Source: Pseudomonadota bacterium
GTDB taxonomy: Bacteria > Pseudomonadota > Gammaproteobacteria > Burkholderiales > Usitatibacteraceae
Direction of reading: 5' to 3'
DNA length: 46,181 nucleotides
Assembly (NCBI GenBank): GCA_029781595.1
Contig: JAKOWJ010000122.1
Location: 1 to 46,181, forward strand
Part shown: piece by piece, positions 38,822 through 46,181 of the stretch
Layout: the number at the start of each line of letters is the position of its first letter
Numbering within the stretch: position 1 is the stretch's first letter
Notes under the pieces: generated by a model
Told to the model about the DNA's origin: nothing
Database searches by the model: none
What the model saw: only the letters and a program-made list of their open reading frames with translations
Made by a program: the position numbers and the translations under genes

Positions 38822-40498
38822 TCAGGGCACCCGGCGGTAGAGCACGAAGGCTTCGCCGCGGTCGCCGGGCCGCGAACCTCGCCAGGCCTCGCGCCAGGCG
38901 GCCGGATCGACGGCCGGCACGTGTCCCTTGGAGACCTGCGCCACCAGCGTGTCGCAGTGCGCGGCCGCGGCATCGCCGGCCGGGCGCAGGCGCAGCCCCG
39001 CGAAGTAGTCGAGCAGGGCGCGCTGCGCGTCGCCCACGCCCACGCCGATCGTGCACGAGGCGCCCCGGAGCTGCCCCGCGAGCGCCTGCGCGACGCCGCG
39101 GTAGCTGCGCGCCTGGTCGATGATGGGCAGGCCCAGCATCATCGCGAGCATCCACACCATCGTGATGCCCGCGCTCCAGTTGACGACGGCGCGCCGCGTG
39201 GTGCGCAGCGACCGGGCGACCACCACCACCCAGATGCAGGTGAGCAGCGCCGCGAGGGCGAAGGGGATGAATCGGAACGGGTAGCGGTAGCCCGGCACCT
39301 CGCGCTGCATCCACGCGGCGACGGCCTCGGGGCTGCCGGTCATCCCCGCGACGAACCCGACCCACAGCAGCAGGGCGAGCAGCGCGAAGGTGGTCACGCC
39401 GAACCAGTCCAGGGCGCTCGCCGCGCCGCGTGGCAGCGAGTCGAGCTCGGCCACGCCCAGCAGCACCAGGGGCACCAGCATCGGCATCGCGTTCACCTCG
39501 CGCGGCTCGGCGAACCCCGTGAGCAGCACGAAGAAGGCGAGGGCGGCGGCCAGCGGCAGGCGAAGGTCGTCGCGTTGCGCGAGGTGCCGCCGCGCGCGCC
39601 AGACGGTCCATGCGGCCAGCGGCAGCGCCGGCCACGCGTACCAGGGCAGGATCGTCGCGAAGTACCCCAGGTCGTCGAAGCCGGGGCGCGAGCCCGGTCC
39701 CCACCAGCGGGTCGCCAGGGCCACGGAGAGCCACTCCCCGGAAAGGCCGGGCGCGCGAAGTCCCAGCACCACCGGCCAGGCGCACACGATCGGCACGGCG
39801 ATGGCGAGGCCCGCGGCGAGGGCCAGGGCGTGCGGGCGCGTGCGCCAGGCACGGCCGGCCGCGGGCAGCACCGCGGCGAGGGAGAGCACCAGGAGCGCCG
39901 GGACGAGGCCGTCGCCCAGGAAGGCGATGCCGGTGCCCGCGCCCAGGAGGGCCGCGCCCGTCCACGGCCGGCGCAGGGCGAGGCACAGGCCCGACACGCC
40001 CACGGCCACGCCCGCGAGCCCGGCGAGGTCCGTGCTCATCTCGTGCGCGCGGATGAGGATGCCCAGGCAGCCGATGAGCAGCAGCACGGCGATGCGGCCG
40101 GCGCGGGCGCCGTAGAGCGCCACCGCCGAGACGTGGACGGCCGCCATCGTCACGGCCATGAAGAAGCCGGAGGCGAGGCGCGCCGCGTCGTGCAGCGCGA
40201 GCCACCCTCCGAACGCCTTGGCGAAGGCCGCCGCCGTCCAGAAGAAGAGGGGCGCGCGCTCCAGGTAGGGCTCGCCGGCCAGCATGGGCACGGTCCAGTC
40301 GCCCGAGCGCAGCATCTCGGCCACCGCCCCGAGGGCCAGGGCCTCGTCGGTCTTCCACGGGTCGTGGCCCACCAGCCCGGGCAGCAGCCAGGCCAGGCAC
40401 ACCAGGACGAAGAGCGCCGTCTTGACCGGCGTGCGCGTGCCGTCGTACGCGATGCGCCGCCGCAGGGTGTCGACGAACGGGTCGGCGACGCGGTTCAC
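38822..40498 (-). CDS. ArnT/PMT-like membrane glycosyltransferase (GT39/GT83 type)
   Basis: This 558-residue integral membrane protein has about a dozen TM helices. The first periplasmic loop carries HDPWKTDEALA, with the acidic Asp-Glu pair typical of dolichyl/undecaprenyl-phosphate-sugar transferases. GEPYLERAPLFFW matches the ArnT-like motif in the next loop. These enzymes move a sugar from a polyprenyl-phosphate carrier to lipid A or other envelope acceptors in the periplasm; the acceptor here is unknown. The C-terminal domain after the last TM (about residues 460-558) is soluble. It is transcribed alone; the rpmE2 terminator lies just upstream. Confidence 0.85.
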   Translation of the reverse strand: MNRVADPFVDTLRRRIAYDGTRTPVKTALFVLVCLAWLLPGLVGHDPWKTDEALALGAVAEMLRSGDWTVPMLAGEPYLERAPLFFWTAAAFAKAFGGWLALHDAARLASGFFMAVTMAAVHVSAVALYGARAGRIAVLLLIGCLGILIRAHEMSTDLAGLAGVAVGVSGLCLALRRPWTGAALLGAGTGIAFLGDGLVPALLVLSLAAVLPAAGRAWRTRPHALALAAGLAIAVPIVCAWPVVLGLRAPGLSGEWLSVALATRWWGPGSRPGFDDLGYFATILPWYAWPALPLAAWTVWRARRHLAQRDDLRLPLAAALAFFVLLTGFAEPREVNAMPMLVPLVLLGVAELDSLPRGAASALDWFGVTTFALLALLLWVGFVAGMTGSPEAVAAWMQREVPGYRYPFRFIPFALAALLTCIWVVVVARSLRTTRRAVVNWSAGITMVWMLAMMLGLPIIDQARSYRGVAQALAGQLRGASCTIGVGVGDAQRALLDYFAGLRLRPAGDAAAAHCDTLVAQVSKGHVPAVDPAAWREAWRGSRPGDRGEAFVLYRRVP

Positions 40499-40551
40499 GC
40501 GCGGCTCGGGGGCGGGCGGCAGGGCATGGGCTATTCTAGCCGCGGCAACAA

Positions 40552-40575
40552 AAAAGGCAGCCGAGGCTGCCTTTT
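40552..40575 (-). terminator. rho-independent terminator of rpmE2
   Basis: GGCAGC-CGAG-GCTGCC forms a stem extended by A/T pairs to AAAAGGCAGCC / GGCTGCCTTTT. On the minus strand it is followed by a T-run into 40550. It lies 50 bases after the rpmE2 stop and before the glycosyltransferase start. The A- and T-tracts on both sides would also allow termination from the other direction. Confidence 0.9.
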
Positions 40576-40623
40576 CCGGGGTGCGAGCGTGCGCTCACTT
40601 GGCTTGCAGCCGGCGCGCTCGCC

Positions 40624-40887
40624 TCAGGACGGCGTGGCCGAGGACTTGCGGGCGTAGCGCTTCTTGAACTTGTCGACGCGGCCGGCGGTGTCGACGATCT
40701 TCTGCTTGCCCGTGTAGAACGGGTGGGACTCGGCGGAGATCTCGATCTTGTAGACCGGGTACTCCTTGCCGTCCTTCCACTGGATCGTCTCGCTCGTGGA
40801 GACCGTGGAGCGCGTGACGAAGCCGAAGTCGCAGCTCGTATCGAGGAAGACGACCTCGCGGTAGTTCGGGTGGATGCCTTCTTTCAT
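40624..40887 (-). CDS. rpmE2: 50S ribosomal protein L31 type B
   Basis: This 87-residue L31 starts [16 protein letters not shown] and has [10 protein letters not shown] and DKFKKRY near the C terminus. It lacks the four zinc-binding cysteines of type A L31, having a single Cys, so it is the zinc-independent type B form. In the usual proteobacterial arrangement it would be the zinc-starvation paralogue, but many betaproteobacteria have only this form. The start at 40887 fits the family; the frame is open 25 codons upstream without similarity. It has its own promoter in the gap after rho and a strong terminator. Confidence 0.95.
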   Translation of the reverse strand: MKEGIHPNYREVVFLDTSCDFGFVTRSTVSTSETIQWKDGKEYPVYKIEISAESHPFYTGKQKIVDTAGRVDKFKKRYARKSSATPS

Positions 40888-40960
40888 GGTCTTGTCGCGC
40901 CTTTCTCGCTCTCGTGGCGCCGGGTTGGTCTGGGTTGGCACCGGCTGCCGGGAAACGCGC

Positions 40961-40989
40961 ATTATCGCCGAATGCCGGATTTAACGCAA
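40961..40989 (-). promoter_or_regulatory. sigma-70 promoter of rpmE2
   Basis: On the minus strand TTGCGT (40989-40984) and GATAAT (40966-40961) are separated by exactly 17 bases in an AT-richer stretch. Transcription from about 40955 gives a leader of about 68 bases. I see no Zur-type palindrome over it. The rest of the 230-base gap toward rho (41000-41117) is GC-rich, without a clear terminator for rho. Confidence 0.65.
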
Positions 40990-41117
40990 ATCCTATGCCA
41001 ATCAGGGATTTGTCACCGGGGTTCGACCGCGGCCACCGGGATTTCGTTCCGTGGCGCCCCGATCCGGGGCACGCCGGGGGGTGGGCGGGCCGGCGCCGGC
41101 AGGCCCGCGGCCGGGCC

Positions 41118-42371
41118 CTAGCCCTTCTTCATCGAGTTGAAGAACTCGTCGTTGCTCTTGGTGGCGCGCAGCTTGTCGATGAGGAACTCGGTCGCCTCGA
41201 GCTCGTCCATGCCGAACAGGAGCTTGCGCAGGATCCACACCTTGGGAAGGATGTCCGGGGCGATCAGCAACTCCTCGCGCCGGGTGCCGGAGCGGTTGAC
41301 GTTGATCGCCGGGTAGACCCGCTTCTCGGCCATGCGCCGGTCGAGGTGGATCTCCATGTTGCCCGTGCCCTTGAACTCCTCGTAGATCACGTCGTCCATG
41401 CGCGAGCCGGTGTCGATGAGGGCCGTGGCGATGATGGTGAGCGAGCCCCCCTCCTCGACGTTGCGCGCGGCGCCGAAGAAGCGCTTGGGGCGCTGCAGCG
41501 CGTTGGAGTCCACGCCGCCGGTGAGCACCTTGCCGGAGGCCGGCACCACGGTGTTGTAGGCGCGGGCCAGGCGCGTGATCGAGTCCAGGAGGATCACGAC
41601 GTCCTTCTTGTGCTCGACCAGCCGCTTGGCCTTCTCGATGACCATCTCGGCCACCTGCACGTGTCGCGTGGCGGGCTCGTCGAAGGTGGAGGCCACCACC
41701 TCGCCGCGCACCGTGCGGCTCATCTCCGTGACCTCCTCCGGGCGCTCGTCGATGAGCAGCACGATGAGGACGATGTCGGGGTGGTTGGCGGTGAGCGCGT
41801 GCGCCATGTGCTGCATGAGCACGGTCTTGCCGGCCTTGGGCGGCGAGATGATGAGGCCGCGCTGGCCCTTGCCGATGGGCGCCATGATGTCGATCACGCG
41901 CCCGGTGAGGTTCTCCTCCGCCTTGATCTCGCGCTCGAGCTTGAGGGGCTCGTCGGGGTGCAGCGGCGTGAGGTTCTCGAAGAGGATCTTGGACTTGGCG
42001 TTCTCCGGGGGCTGCCCGTTCACCTTGTCCACCTTCACGAGGGCGAAGTAGCGCTCGCCGTCCTTGGGCGTGCGGATCTCGCCCTCGATGGAGTCGCCCG
42101 TGTGCAGGTTGAAGCGGCGGATCTGCGAGGGCGAGACGTAGATGTCGTCCGGCCCCGCGAGGTAGCTGGTGTCGGGCGAGCGCAGGAAGCCGAAGCCGTC
42201 CTGCAGGACCTCCAGGGTGCCGTCGCCGAAGATGGCCTCGCCCTTCTTCGCCTGGTTCTTCAGGAGGGCGAAGATCAGCTCCTGCTTGCGAAGGCGGTTG
42301 GCGCCCTCGAGCTCCGTGGCCATCTCGAGGAGCTCGGAGACGTGTTTGAGCTTCAGGTCGGAAAGGTACAT
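41118..42371 (-). CDS. rho: transcription termination factor Rho
   Basis: This 417-residue hexameric RNA helicase has an N-terminal Rho_N region (about 1-45), a cold-shock-like RNA-binding domain (about 50-120; [36 protein letters not shown]) and an ATPase domain. The Walker A is ISPPKAGKT and the Walker B region is [14 protein letters not shown]. Length and sequence are typical of proteobacterial Rho without insertions. It is followed by rpmE2 and preceded by trxA, all on the minus strand, a conserved betaproteobacterial order. The 177-base gap upstream, with a GCACCGCGCGGTGC palindrome at 42402-42415, may hold the rho leader; Rho is often autoregulated there, but nothing specific is visible. 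Confidence 0.97.
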   Translation of the reverse strand: MYLSDLKLKHVSELLEMATELEGANRLRKQELIFALLKNQAKKGEAIFGDGTLEVLQDGFGFLRSPDTSYLAGPDDIYVSPSQIRRFNLHTGDSIEGEIRTPKDGERYFALVKVDKVNGQPPENAKSKILFENLTPLHPDEPLKLEREIKAEENLTGRVIDIMAPIGKGQRGLIISPPKAGKTVLMQHMAHALTANHPDIVLIVLLIDERPEEVTEMSRTVRGEVVASTFDEPATRHVQVAEMVIEKAKRLVEHKKDVVILLDSITRLARAYNTVVPASGKVLTGGVDSNALQRPKRFFGAARNVEEGGSLTIIATALIDTGSRMDDVIYEEFKGTGNMEIHLDRRMAEKRVYPAINVNRSGTRREELLIAPDILPKVWILRKLLFGMDELEATEFLIDKLRATKSNDEFFNSMKKG

Positions 42372-42548
42372 GCGAGGCGCGTGGACTGGATGTGTCGGGA
42401 GGCACCGCGCGGTGCGCGCGGGCCGGGGGGATCGGCGGGGTTAACCTGGCTGCGGGGAGTGCTGCGGACGGGGACTTGTGCGGCCGGTGCCGGGGATCGA
42501 GCCACCGGCCGGCGGGTCACAGCCAGGACGAGGGGAGCCTATCCGTTT

Positions 42549-42875
42549 TCAGATGTTGCTGTCAATGAACGCGTTGAGCTGGGACTTGGAGAGCGCGCCC
42601 ACCTTGGTGGCCTCGACGTTGCCGTTCTTGAACAGCATGAGCGTCGGGATGCCGCGGATGCCGAACTTCGGGGGCGTGGCCTGGTTCTCGTCGATGTTGA
42701 GCTTGGCGACCTTGAGGCGGCCGGCGTACTCCTGCGCGATCTGGTCGAGCGCCGGCGCGATCATCTTGCAGGGGCCGCACCATTCGGCCCAGTAGTCGAC
42801 GAGCACGGGCGTCGCGCTTCGCAGGACCTCCTGGTCGAAGGAATCGTCCGTCACCTGGATGATGTTCTCGCTCAC
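42549..42875 (-). CDS. trxA: thioredoxin
   Basis: This 108-residue thioredoxin has the active site Cys33-Gly-Pro-Cys36 in [10 protein letters not shown], the buried Asp27, and the cis-Pro loop [11 protein letters not shown]. It is the general cytoplasmic disulfide reductant and the likely electron donor for the methionine-sulfoxide reductase and peroxiredoxin found elsewhere in the window. It uses a GTG start at 42875, preceded by AGAGG on the minus strand. It lies upstream of rho in the same direction and is divergent from fdxA. Confidence 0.97.
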   Translation of the reverse strand: MSENIIQVTDDSFDQEVLRSATPVLVDYWAEWCGPCKMIAPALDQIAQEYAGRLKVAKLNIDENQATPPKFGIRGIPTLMLFKNGNVEATKVGALSKSQLNAFIDSNI

Positions 42876-42953
42876 GGTTGCCTCTTTCTAGGGGTGGGGG
42901 CGCGCCCGGAGCCGCCGCGGGCGGCGGCGGGACGCGCTTTCGGATGGACGGAA

Positions 42954-42983
42954 ATCGTAGCCCAAACCGGGCCCGGCCTGCAA
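42954..42983 (-). promoter_or_regulatory. candidate trxA promoter
   Basis: On the minus strand TTGCAG (42983-42978, 4/6) and TACGAT (42959-42954, 4/6) are spaced 18 bases. A start near 42948 gives a leader of about 73 bases to the trxA GTG. Confidence 0.4.
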
Positions 42984-43036
42984 AGCGCCATCGCGGCGCG
43001 GCTTGATCCGCGACAAGGCCGAGACACCCGATCTGG

Positions 43037-43042
43037 TAAAAT
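43037..43042 (+). promoter_or_regulatory. -10 box of fdxA
   Basis: TAAAAT (5/6) lies 48 bases before the fdxA ATG, in the divergent region shared with trxA. No good -35 is found at the normal distance. Confidence 0.4.
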
Positions 43043-43089
43043 CCCCCCCTTTTCCGGGCCGCTCCGGGCCCCTGCCGAGAGGTCGTTTC

Positions 43090-43413
43090 ATGACGTACGT
43101 CGTCACCGAGTCCTGCGTCAAGTGCAAGTTCACCGATTGCGTCGACGTCTGCCCCGTCGACTGCTTCCGGGAAGGCCCCAATTTCCTGGTGATCGACCCC
43201 GACGAGTGCATCGACTGCACCCTGTGCGTGGCCGAGTGCCCGGTGGAGGCCATCTTCGCCGAGGACGACGTGCCGGCCGCGCAGAAGGACTTCATCGCCA
43301 TCAACGCCGAGCTCTCCAAGGTCTGGAAGCCCATCGTCGAGCGCAAGGACGCCCCGCCGGACGCCGACGAGTGGCGCAACGTGAAGGACAAGAAGCACCT
43401 GCTCGAGAAGTAG
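43090..43413 (+). CDS. fdxA: seven-iron ferredoxin ([3Fe-4S][4Fe-4S])
   Basis: This 107-residue FdxA-type ferredoxin has Cys9, Cys17 and Cys50, expected to hold the [3Fe-4S] cluster, and Cys21, Cys40, Cys43 and Cys46 the [4Fe-4S] cluster. The pattern matches Azotobacter ferredoxin I shifted by one residue. The acidic C-terminal extension is also typical. It is a soluble low-potential electron carrier, essential or FeS-stress-related in several proteobacteria. The ATG is at 43090. It is divergent from trxA and converges on cydB with 14 bases between stops. Confidence 0.95.
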   Translation: MTYVVTESCVKCKFTDCVDVCPVDCFREGPNFLVIDPDECIDCTLCVAECPVEAIFAEDDVPAAQKDFIAINAELSKVWKPIVERKDAPPDADEWRNVKDKKHLLEK

Positions 43414-43427
43414 CGGGCCGCGCGCCT

Positions 43428-44414
43428 TCAGTCGTAGAGGCCGCCGCGGGCCTTGCCGCGGAACACCCGGTACGAGATGACGGTATAGGCCGCGATGAAG
43501 GGCAGCACCACGATCGCGCCCGCCAGCACCACGCGCAGCGACGAGGGGTGCGCCGCCGCCTCCCAGATGGTCAGCCGGTCGATCACCACGTAGGGATAGA
43601 GGCTGTAGGCGAGGCCCAGGAAGGCGATCGCGAAGATCGCCACGGCCCCGGCGAAGGGCTGCCAGTCCCCGCCGCCGCCGCCGCGCGCGATGCGGCCCGT
43701 GGAGCGCCATACCGCCCATCCCGCCGCCACGCACGCGGCGGGCAGCGCCATGAGCGCGAGCGTGCGCGGGAAGTCGAACCACTTGGCGCGCACCGTCTCG
43801 CTCACCAGGGGCGTGGCGAGGCTCACCAGCCCCACTCCCAGGGCCACCCACGCGAGCCCCCAGCGCGACCACGCGAGCGCCTTTCGCTGGAGGGCGCCCT
43901 CGGTCTTGAGCACGAGCCAGGTCGCGCCCAGCAGCACGTAGCCGCCGCACACGGCCGCGCCCACCACCACCGCGAAGGCGTAGTAGCCGAATCCCGGCGC
44001 GAACCCGGTGATGTAGCGGCCGAGCATGAGCCCCTGCGAGAACGAGGCGAGGAAGGAGCCCGCCCAGAACAGGCCGTTCCACAGCTCGCGGTGCCACCCC
44101 AGCGCCTTCATCCGGAACTCGAAGGCGACGCCGCGGAACATGAGCCCGATCAGCATCGCCACGACGGGCAGGTACAGGGCCCCGAGCACCACGCCGTGCG
44201 CCCGCGGAAAGGCCACCAGCAGGATGCCGATGCCGAGCACGAGCCAGGTCTCGTTGGCGTCCCAGAACGGCCCGATGGAGGAGACCATCACCGACTGCTC
44301 GTCGGCGCCCGCGGCCGGCATGAGCATGCCCACGCCCAGGTCGTAGCCGTCGAGCACCACGTAGGCGAGCACCGACACGCCCATCAGCACCATGAAGACC
44401 AGCGCGAGATCCAC
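43428..44414 (-). CDS. cydB: cytochrome bd ubiquinol oxidase subunit II (CydB/CioB)
   Basis: This 328-residue protein has eight to nine TM helices with family motifs LDGYDLGVGML, GPFWDANETWLV, FRGVAFEFR and YSLYPYVVIDRLTIWEAA. It pairs with CydA in the inner membrane; the complex oxidises ubiquinol and reduces oxygen to water with high affinity and without proton pumping. At 328 residues it is shorter than E. coli CydB (379) and close to CioB of the cyanide-insensitive branch. The GTG start at 44414 has AGGGGAGG upstream; the frame runs on into cydA only as a shadow. No cydX-like small gene follows. Confidence 0.93.
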   Translation of the reverse strand: MDLALVFMVLMGVSVLAYVVLDGYDLGVGMLMPAAGADEQSVMVSSIGPFWDANETWLVLGIGILLVAFPRAHGVVLGALYLPVVAMLIGLMFRGVAFEFRMKALGWHRELWNGLFWAGSFLASFSQGLMLGRYITGFAPGFGYYAFAVVVGAAVCGGYVLLGATWLVLKTEGALQRKALAWSRWGLAWVALGVGLVSLATPLVSETVRAKWFDFPRTLALMALPAACVAAGWAVWRSTGRIARGGGGGDWQPFAGAVAIFAIAFLGLAYSLYPYVVIDRLTIWEAAAHPSSLRVVLAGAIVVLPFIAAYTVISYRVFRGKARGGLYD

Positions 44415-44425
44415 GGGCGCCTCCC

Positions 44426-45778
44426 CTAGCCGGCCGCCGCGCCCGCGGGGGACGCGCCGGGCAGGTTCCTCGCGGCCGCGGCCTCCGCTCCCCCGCCCGC
44501 GAGGTGGGTGAGCACGACCATGTAGGCCGCGAACATGGCGCCGTAGGTGAGCGCGTAGCCCGTGAGGCTCGCGCCCAGCTCGGCGCCGGTGATGTCGCCC
44601 ACGGCCTCGGCGGTGCGCAGCACGCCCGTCACCAGCCACGGCTGGCGGCCCACTTCCGTGACGATCCAGCCCGAGAGCGTCGCGGCCCAGCCGGAGAACG
44701 TGAAGGCCGCGAGGGTCCACAGGAGCCACCTCGGGGCCGGGCCGCCCCGCCGCGTGATCCACGCCGCGAGCCACGAGATCGCGATCATCGCCACGCCCAG
44801 GCCGACCATCGCGCGGAAGGCGAAGAACACCGGCGCCACGGGCGGGTGGTCGTCGCCGAACGCGTCCAGCCCGCGGATCTCGGCGCCCGGGTCGTGGCGC
44901 AGGATGAGGCTCGCCACGTAGGGCAGCTCGATCGCGTAGTCGTTGCGCCGCGCCTGCGCGTCGGGGATCGCGAAGAGCACGAGGGGCACGCCCTTCTCCG
45001 TGTGCCAGATCGCCTCCACCGCCGCGATCTTGGCCGGCTGGTGCTCGAGGGTGTTGAGCCCGTGGAAGTCGCCCACCACGGCCTGCACGGGCGCGAGCGC
45101 CGCCGCCACCAGCACGCCGGTGCGGAGCGTGCGGCGCGCGAGGTCGTCGGCCGGCGCGCGCAGCAGCCGCCACGCCGAGAGACCGGCCACGACGAACGAG
45201 GCCGTGAGCCCGGAGGCGATCATCATGTGGCCGAAGCGCCAGGGGAACGAGGGGTTGAAGATGACGGCGAGCCAGTCCCCGGCGATCCACTGCCCGCCGT
45301 CCAGGACGTGGCCCGCGGGCGTCTGCATCCACGAGTTCAGGGCGAGGATCCAGAAGGCCGAGAGCGTCGTGCCCACGGCGACCAGGGCCGTGGCGCCGAT
45401 GTGCGCCCAGGCCGGCACGCGGTTCATGCCGAAGAGCATCACGCCCAGGAAGGTCGCCTCCAGGAAGAAGGCCGTGAGCACCTCGTAGCCCAGCAGGGGC
45501 CCGGCGATGGCGCCCACCCTGTTCATGAAGCCGGGCCAGTTGGTGCCGAACTGGAAGGACATCACGATCCCCGTCACCACCCCCATCGCGAAGGTGAGCG
45601 CGAAGATCTTGGTCCAGAGCTTGTAGGTCTTCAGCCAGCCCGCGTCGCCGGTGCGGTGCGCGGCGATCCGGAAACCGAGCAGGATCCACGCGAGCGCGAT
45701 CGTGAGGCTCGGGAAGAGGATGTGGAACGCGATGTTGAGGCCGAACTGCGCGCGGGCCAGCAGCAGCGGATCGTCCAT
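44426..45778 (-). CDS. cydA: cytochrome bd ubiquinol oxidase subunit I (CydA/CioA)
   Basis: This 450-residue heme-bearing subunit keeps the expected N-terminal His19 (NIAFHILFP), the Glu of FFLEATFLGVM, a later heme-ligand candidate His in WRFGHMMIASG, and GWIVTEVGRQPWLV. The region between TM6 and TM7 lacks the long C-terminal Q-loop insert of E. coli CydA, as in CIO-type oxidases. Oxygen-scavenging or cyanide- and sulfide-tolerant respiration is the expected role. cydB follows 11 bases downstream, so cydAB is an operon. A dyad overlapping a -10 element lies 32-50 bases upstream of the ATG. Confidence 0.94.
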   Translation of the reverse strand: MDDPLLLARAQFGLNIAFHILFPSLTIALAWILLGFRIAAHRTGDAGWLKTYKLWTKIFALTFAMGVVTGIVMSFQFGTNWPGFMNRVGAIAGPLLGYEVLTAFFLEATFLGVMLFGMNRVPAWAHIGATALVAVGTTLSAFWILALNSWMQTPAGHVLDGGQWIAGDWLAVIFNPSFPWRFGHMMIASGLTASFVVAGLSAWRLLRAPADDLARRTLRTGVLVAAALAPVQAVVGDFHGLNTLEHQPAKIAAVEAIWHTEKGVPLVLFAIPDAQARRNDYAIELPYVASLILRHDPGAEIRGLDAFGDDHPPVAPVFFAFRAMVGLGVAMIAISWLAAWITRRGGPAPRWLLWTLAAFTFSGWAATLSGWIVTEVGRQPWLVTGVLRTAEAVGDITGAELGASLTGYALTYGAMFAAYMVVLTHLAGGGAEAAAARNLPGASPAGAAAG

Positions 45779-45807
45779 GGGCGGCTTCGGGGACGGATCG
45801 GGAGGGT

Positions 45808-45828
45808 ATTGTAACGCCGGACGTTACA
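45808..45828 (-). promoter_or_regulatory. cydAB promoter -10 with overlapping dyad operator
   Basis: TGTAACG-N5-CGTTACA (45810-45828) is a perfect 7-bp inverted repeat. On the minus strand its downstream arm overlaps TACAAT (45813-45808), a 5/6 match to the -10, with a start near 45801 and a leader of about 23 bases. A regulator bound here would block RNA polymerase. The dyad does not match FNR or ArcA sites that I recognise. It also lies just downstream of the RND pump gene, but without a T-run it is not a terminator. Confidence 0.5.
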
Positions 45829-45859
45829 GGGCGGGCGGGCCCGCCCTGCGCGGCCGCGC

Positions 45860-46181
45860 TCAGGCGGGCTCGAAGCGCCGCCGGAACGCCGCGTAGTACA
45901 GCACCGGGATCACCACGAGCGTGAGCACCGTGGACACCAGGATGCCGAAGATGAGCGAGATGGCCAGGCCGTTGAAGATCGGGTCGTCGAGGATGAACCC
46001 GGCGCCGAGCATCGCGGCCACCGCGGTGAGCGCGATGGGCTTGGCGCGCGCCGCGGCCGACTGCATCACCGCGTCGCGGAAGGCCGCGCCCTCGGCCACC
46101 TTGAGGTTCACGAAGTCCACGAGCAGGATCGAGTTGCGCACGATGATGCCGGCGAGCGCGATCATCCCGATCATCGAGGTC
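45860..46181 (-). CDS. RND efflux permease, C-terminal end (5' part outside window)
   Basis: The frame is open to the window edge, so only the last 106 or so residues are seen. They contain the late TM region of HAE/AcrB-type RND pumps: GIIVRNSILLVDFVN, then RAKPIALTAVAAMLGAGF, and final TMs LISLIFG-like through VIPVLYYAAF. The protein exports drugs, metals or metabolites through a tripartite system. The substrate cannot be judged from this part. Family assignment is firm. It is distinct from the MMPL-type exporter at 14971-17298. It is followed by cydA in the same direction, 81 bases away. Confidence 0.9.
   Translation of the reverse strand, partial: TSMIGMIALAGIIVRNSILLVDFVNLKVAEGAAFRDAVMQSAAARAKPIALTAVAAMLGAGFILDDPIFNGLAISLIFGILVSTVLTLVVIPVLYYAAFRRRFEPA

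Noticed and set aside
40888-40962. 25-residue N-terminal extension of L31
   Set aside because: Type B L31 begins MKEGIHPNY; the extension runs into the -10 region of the promoter and has no conserved sequence.
42402-42415. GCACCGCGCGGTGC palindrome upstream of rho as a rho operator
   Set aside because: Short GC palindromes are common by chance here, and there is no terminator T-run or known binding motif.
1-46181. CRISPR arrays, transposons, phage genes, tRNA or rRNA genes
   Set aside because: No spaced direct repeats, transposase or integrase frames, or tRNA/rRNA-like sequence were found on either strand.

Overview
The window is about 72-73% GC (estimated by eye) and gene-dense. It reads as chromosome of a betaproteobacterium. 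Supporting signs are the trxA-rho-rpmE2 block beside a seven-iron ferredoxin gene, a type-B L31, a glcD-glcD-glcE-glcF operon, and a DUF1302/DUF1329 pair beside beta-oxidation genes. I see no transposase, integrase, CRISPR array, tRNA or rRNA, and no gene-free stretch above about 230 bases. Genus cannot be told from the sequence alone.

Layout. (1) Bases 1-7926 hold fatty-acid activation and beta-oxidation: the 3' end of a FadB/FadJ-type enzyme, a DUF4442 hot-dog protein, an alpha/beta hydrolase, a long-chain acyl-CoA synthetase, a YciA-type thioesterase, a FadN-type dehydrogenase/hydratase and a thiolase. A perfect dyad resembling a PsrA-type fatty-acid-sensor operator lies before the thioesterase. 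(2) Bases 7934-17298 hold a secreted PvdQ-type N-acyl amide acylase, then four genes that look like one trans-envelope machine: a DUF1302 outer-membrane protein, a DUF1329 periplasmic protein, a YCF48-type beta-propeller and an RND/MMPL exporter. I infer a lipid or hydrophobic-substrate trafficking system feeding the neighbouring beta-oxidation genes. This is the most interesting part of the window. (3) Bases 17295-25470 are housekeeping and stress genes: DUF423, MOSC, an SPFH-GYF protein with a zinc-ribbon membrane partner, Prx5-type peroxiredoxin, a small coiled-coil secreted protein, and a minus-strand run of free-methionine-sulfoxide reductase, Y-family polymerase, SDR and LysE exporter.

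(4) Bases 25667-32826 carry oligopeptidase B, a DMT transporter, an NTF2-like protein, formate-tetrahydrofolate ligase (preceded by tandem FNR/CRP-like dyads and followed by a very long hairpin terminator), a probably leaderless Ser/Thr kinase fused to a cyclic-nucleotide-binding domain, and DUF456. (5) Bases 32908-38817 are the glycolate oxidase operon, with tandem glcD paralogues and a glutathione S-transferase inserted before glcF. (6) Bases 38822-46181 carry a GT39-like membrane glycosyltransferase, rpmE2, rho, trxA, fdxA, a cytochrome bd oxidase (cydAB, CIO-like by length) and the 3' end of an RND efflux pump.

Many neighbouring genes overlap by 1-4 bases (ATGA, GTGA or CTGA junctions), so translational coupling is common. 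Long open frames on the opposite strand are GC-driven shadows and are not listed.
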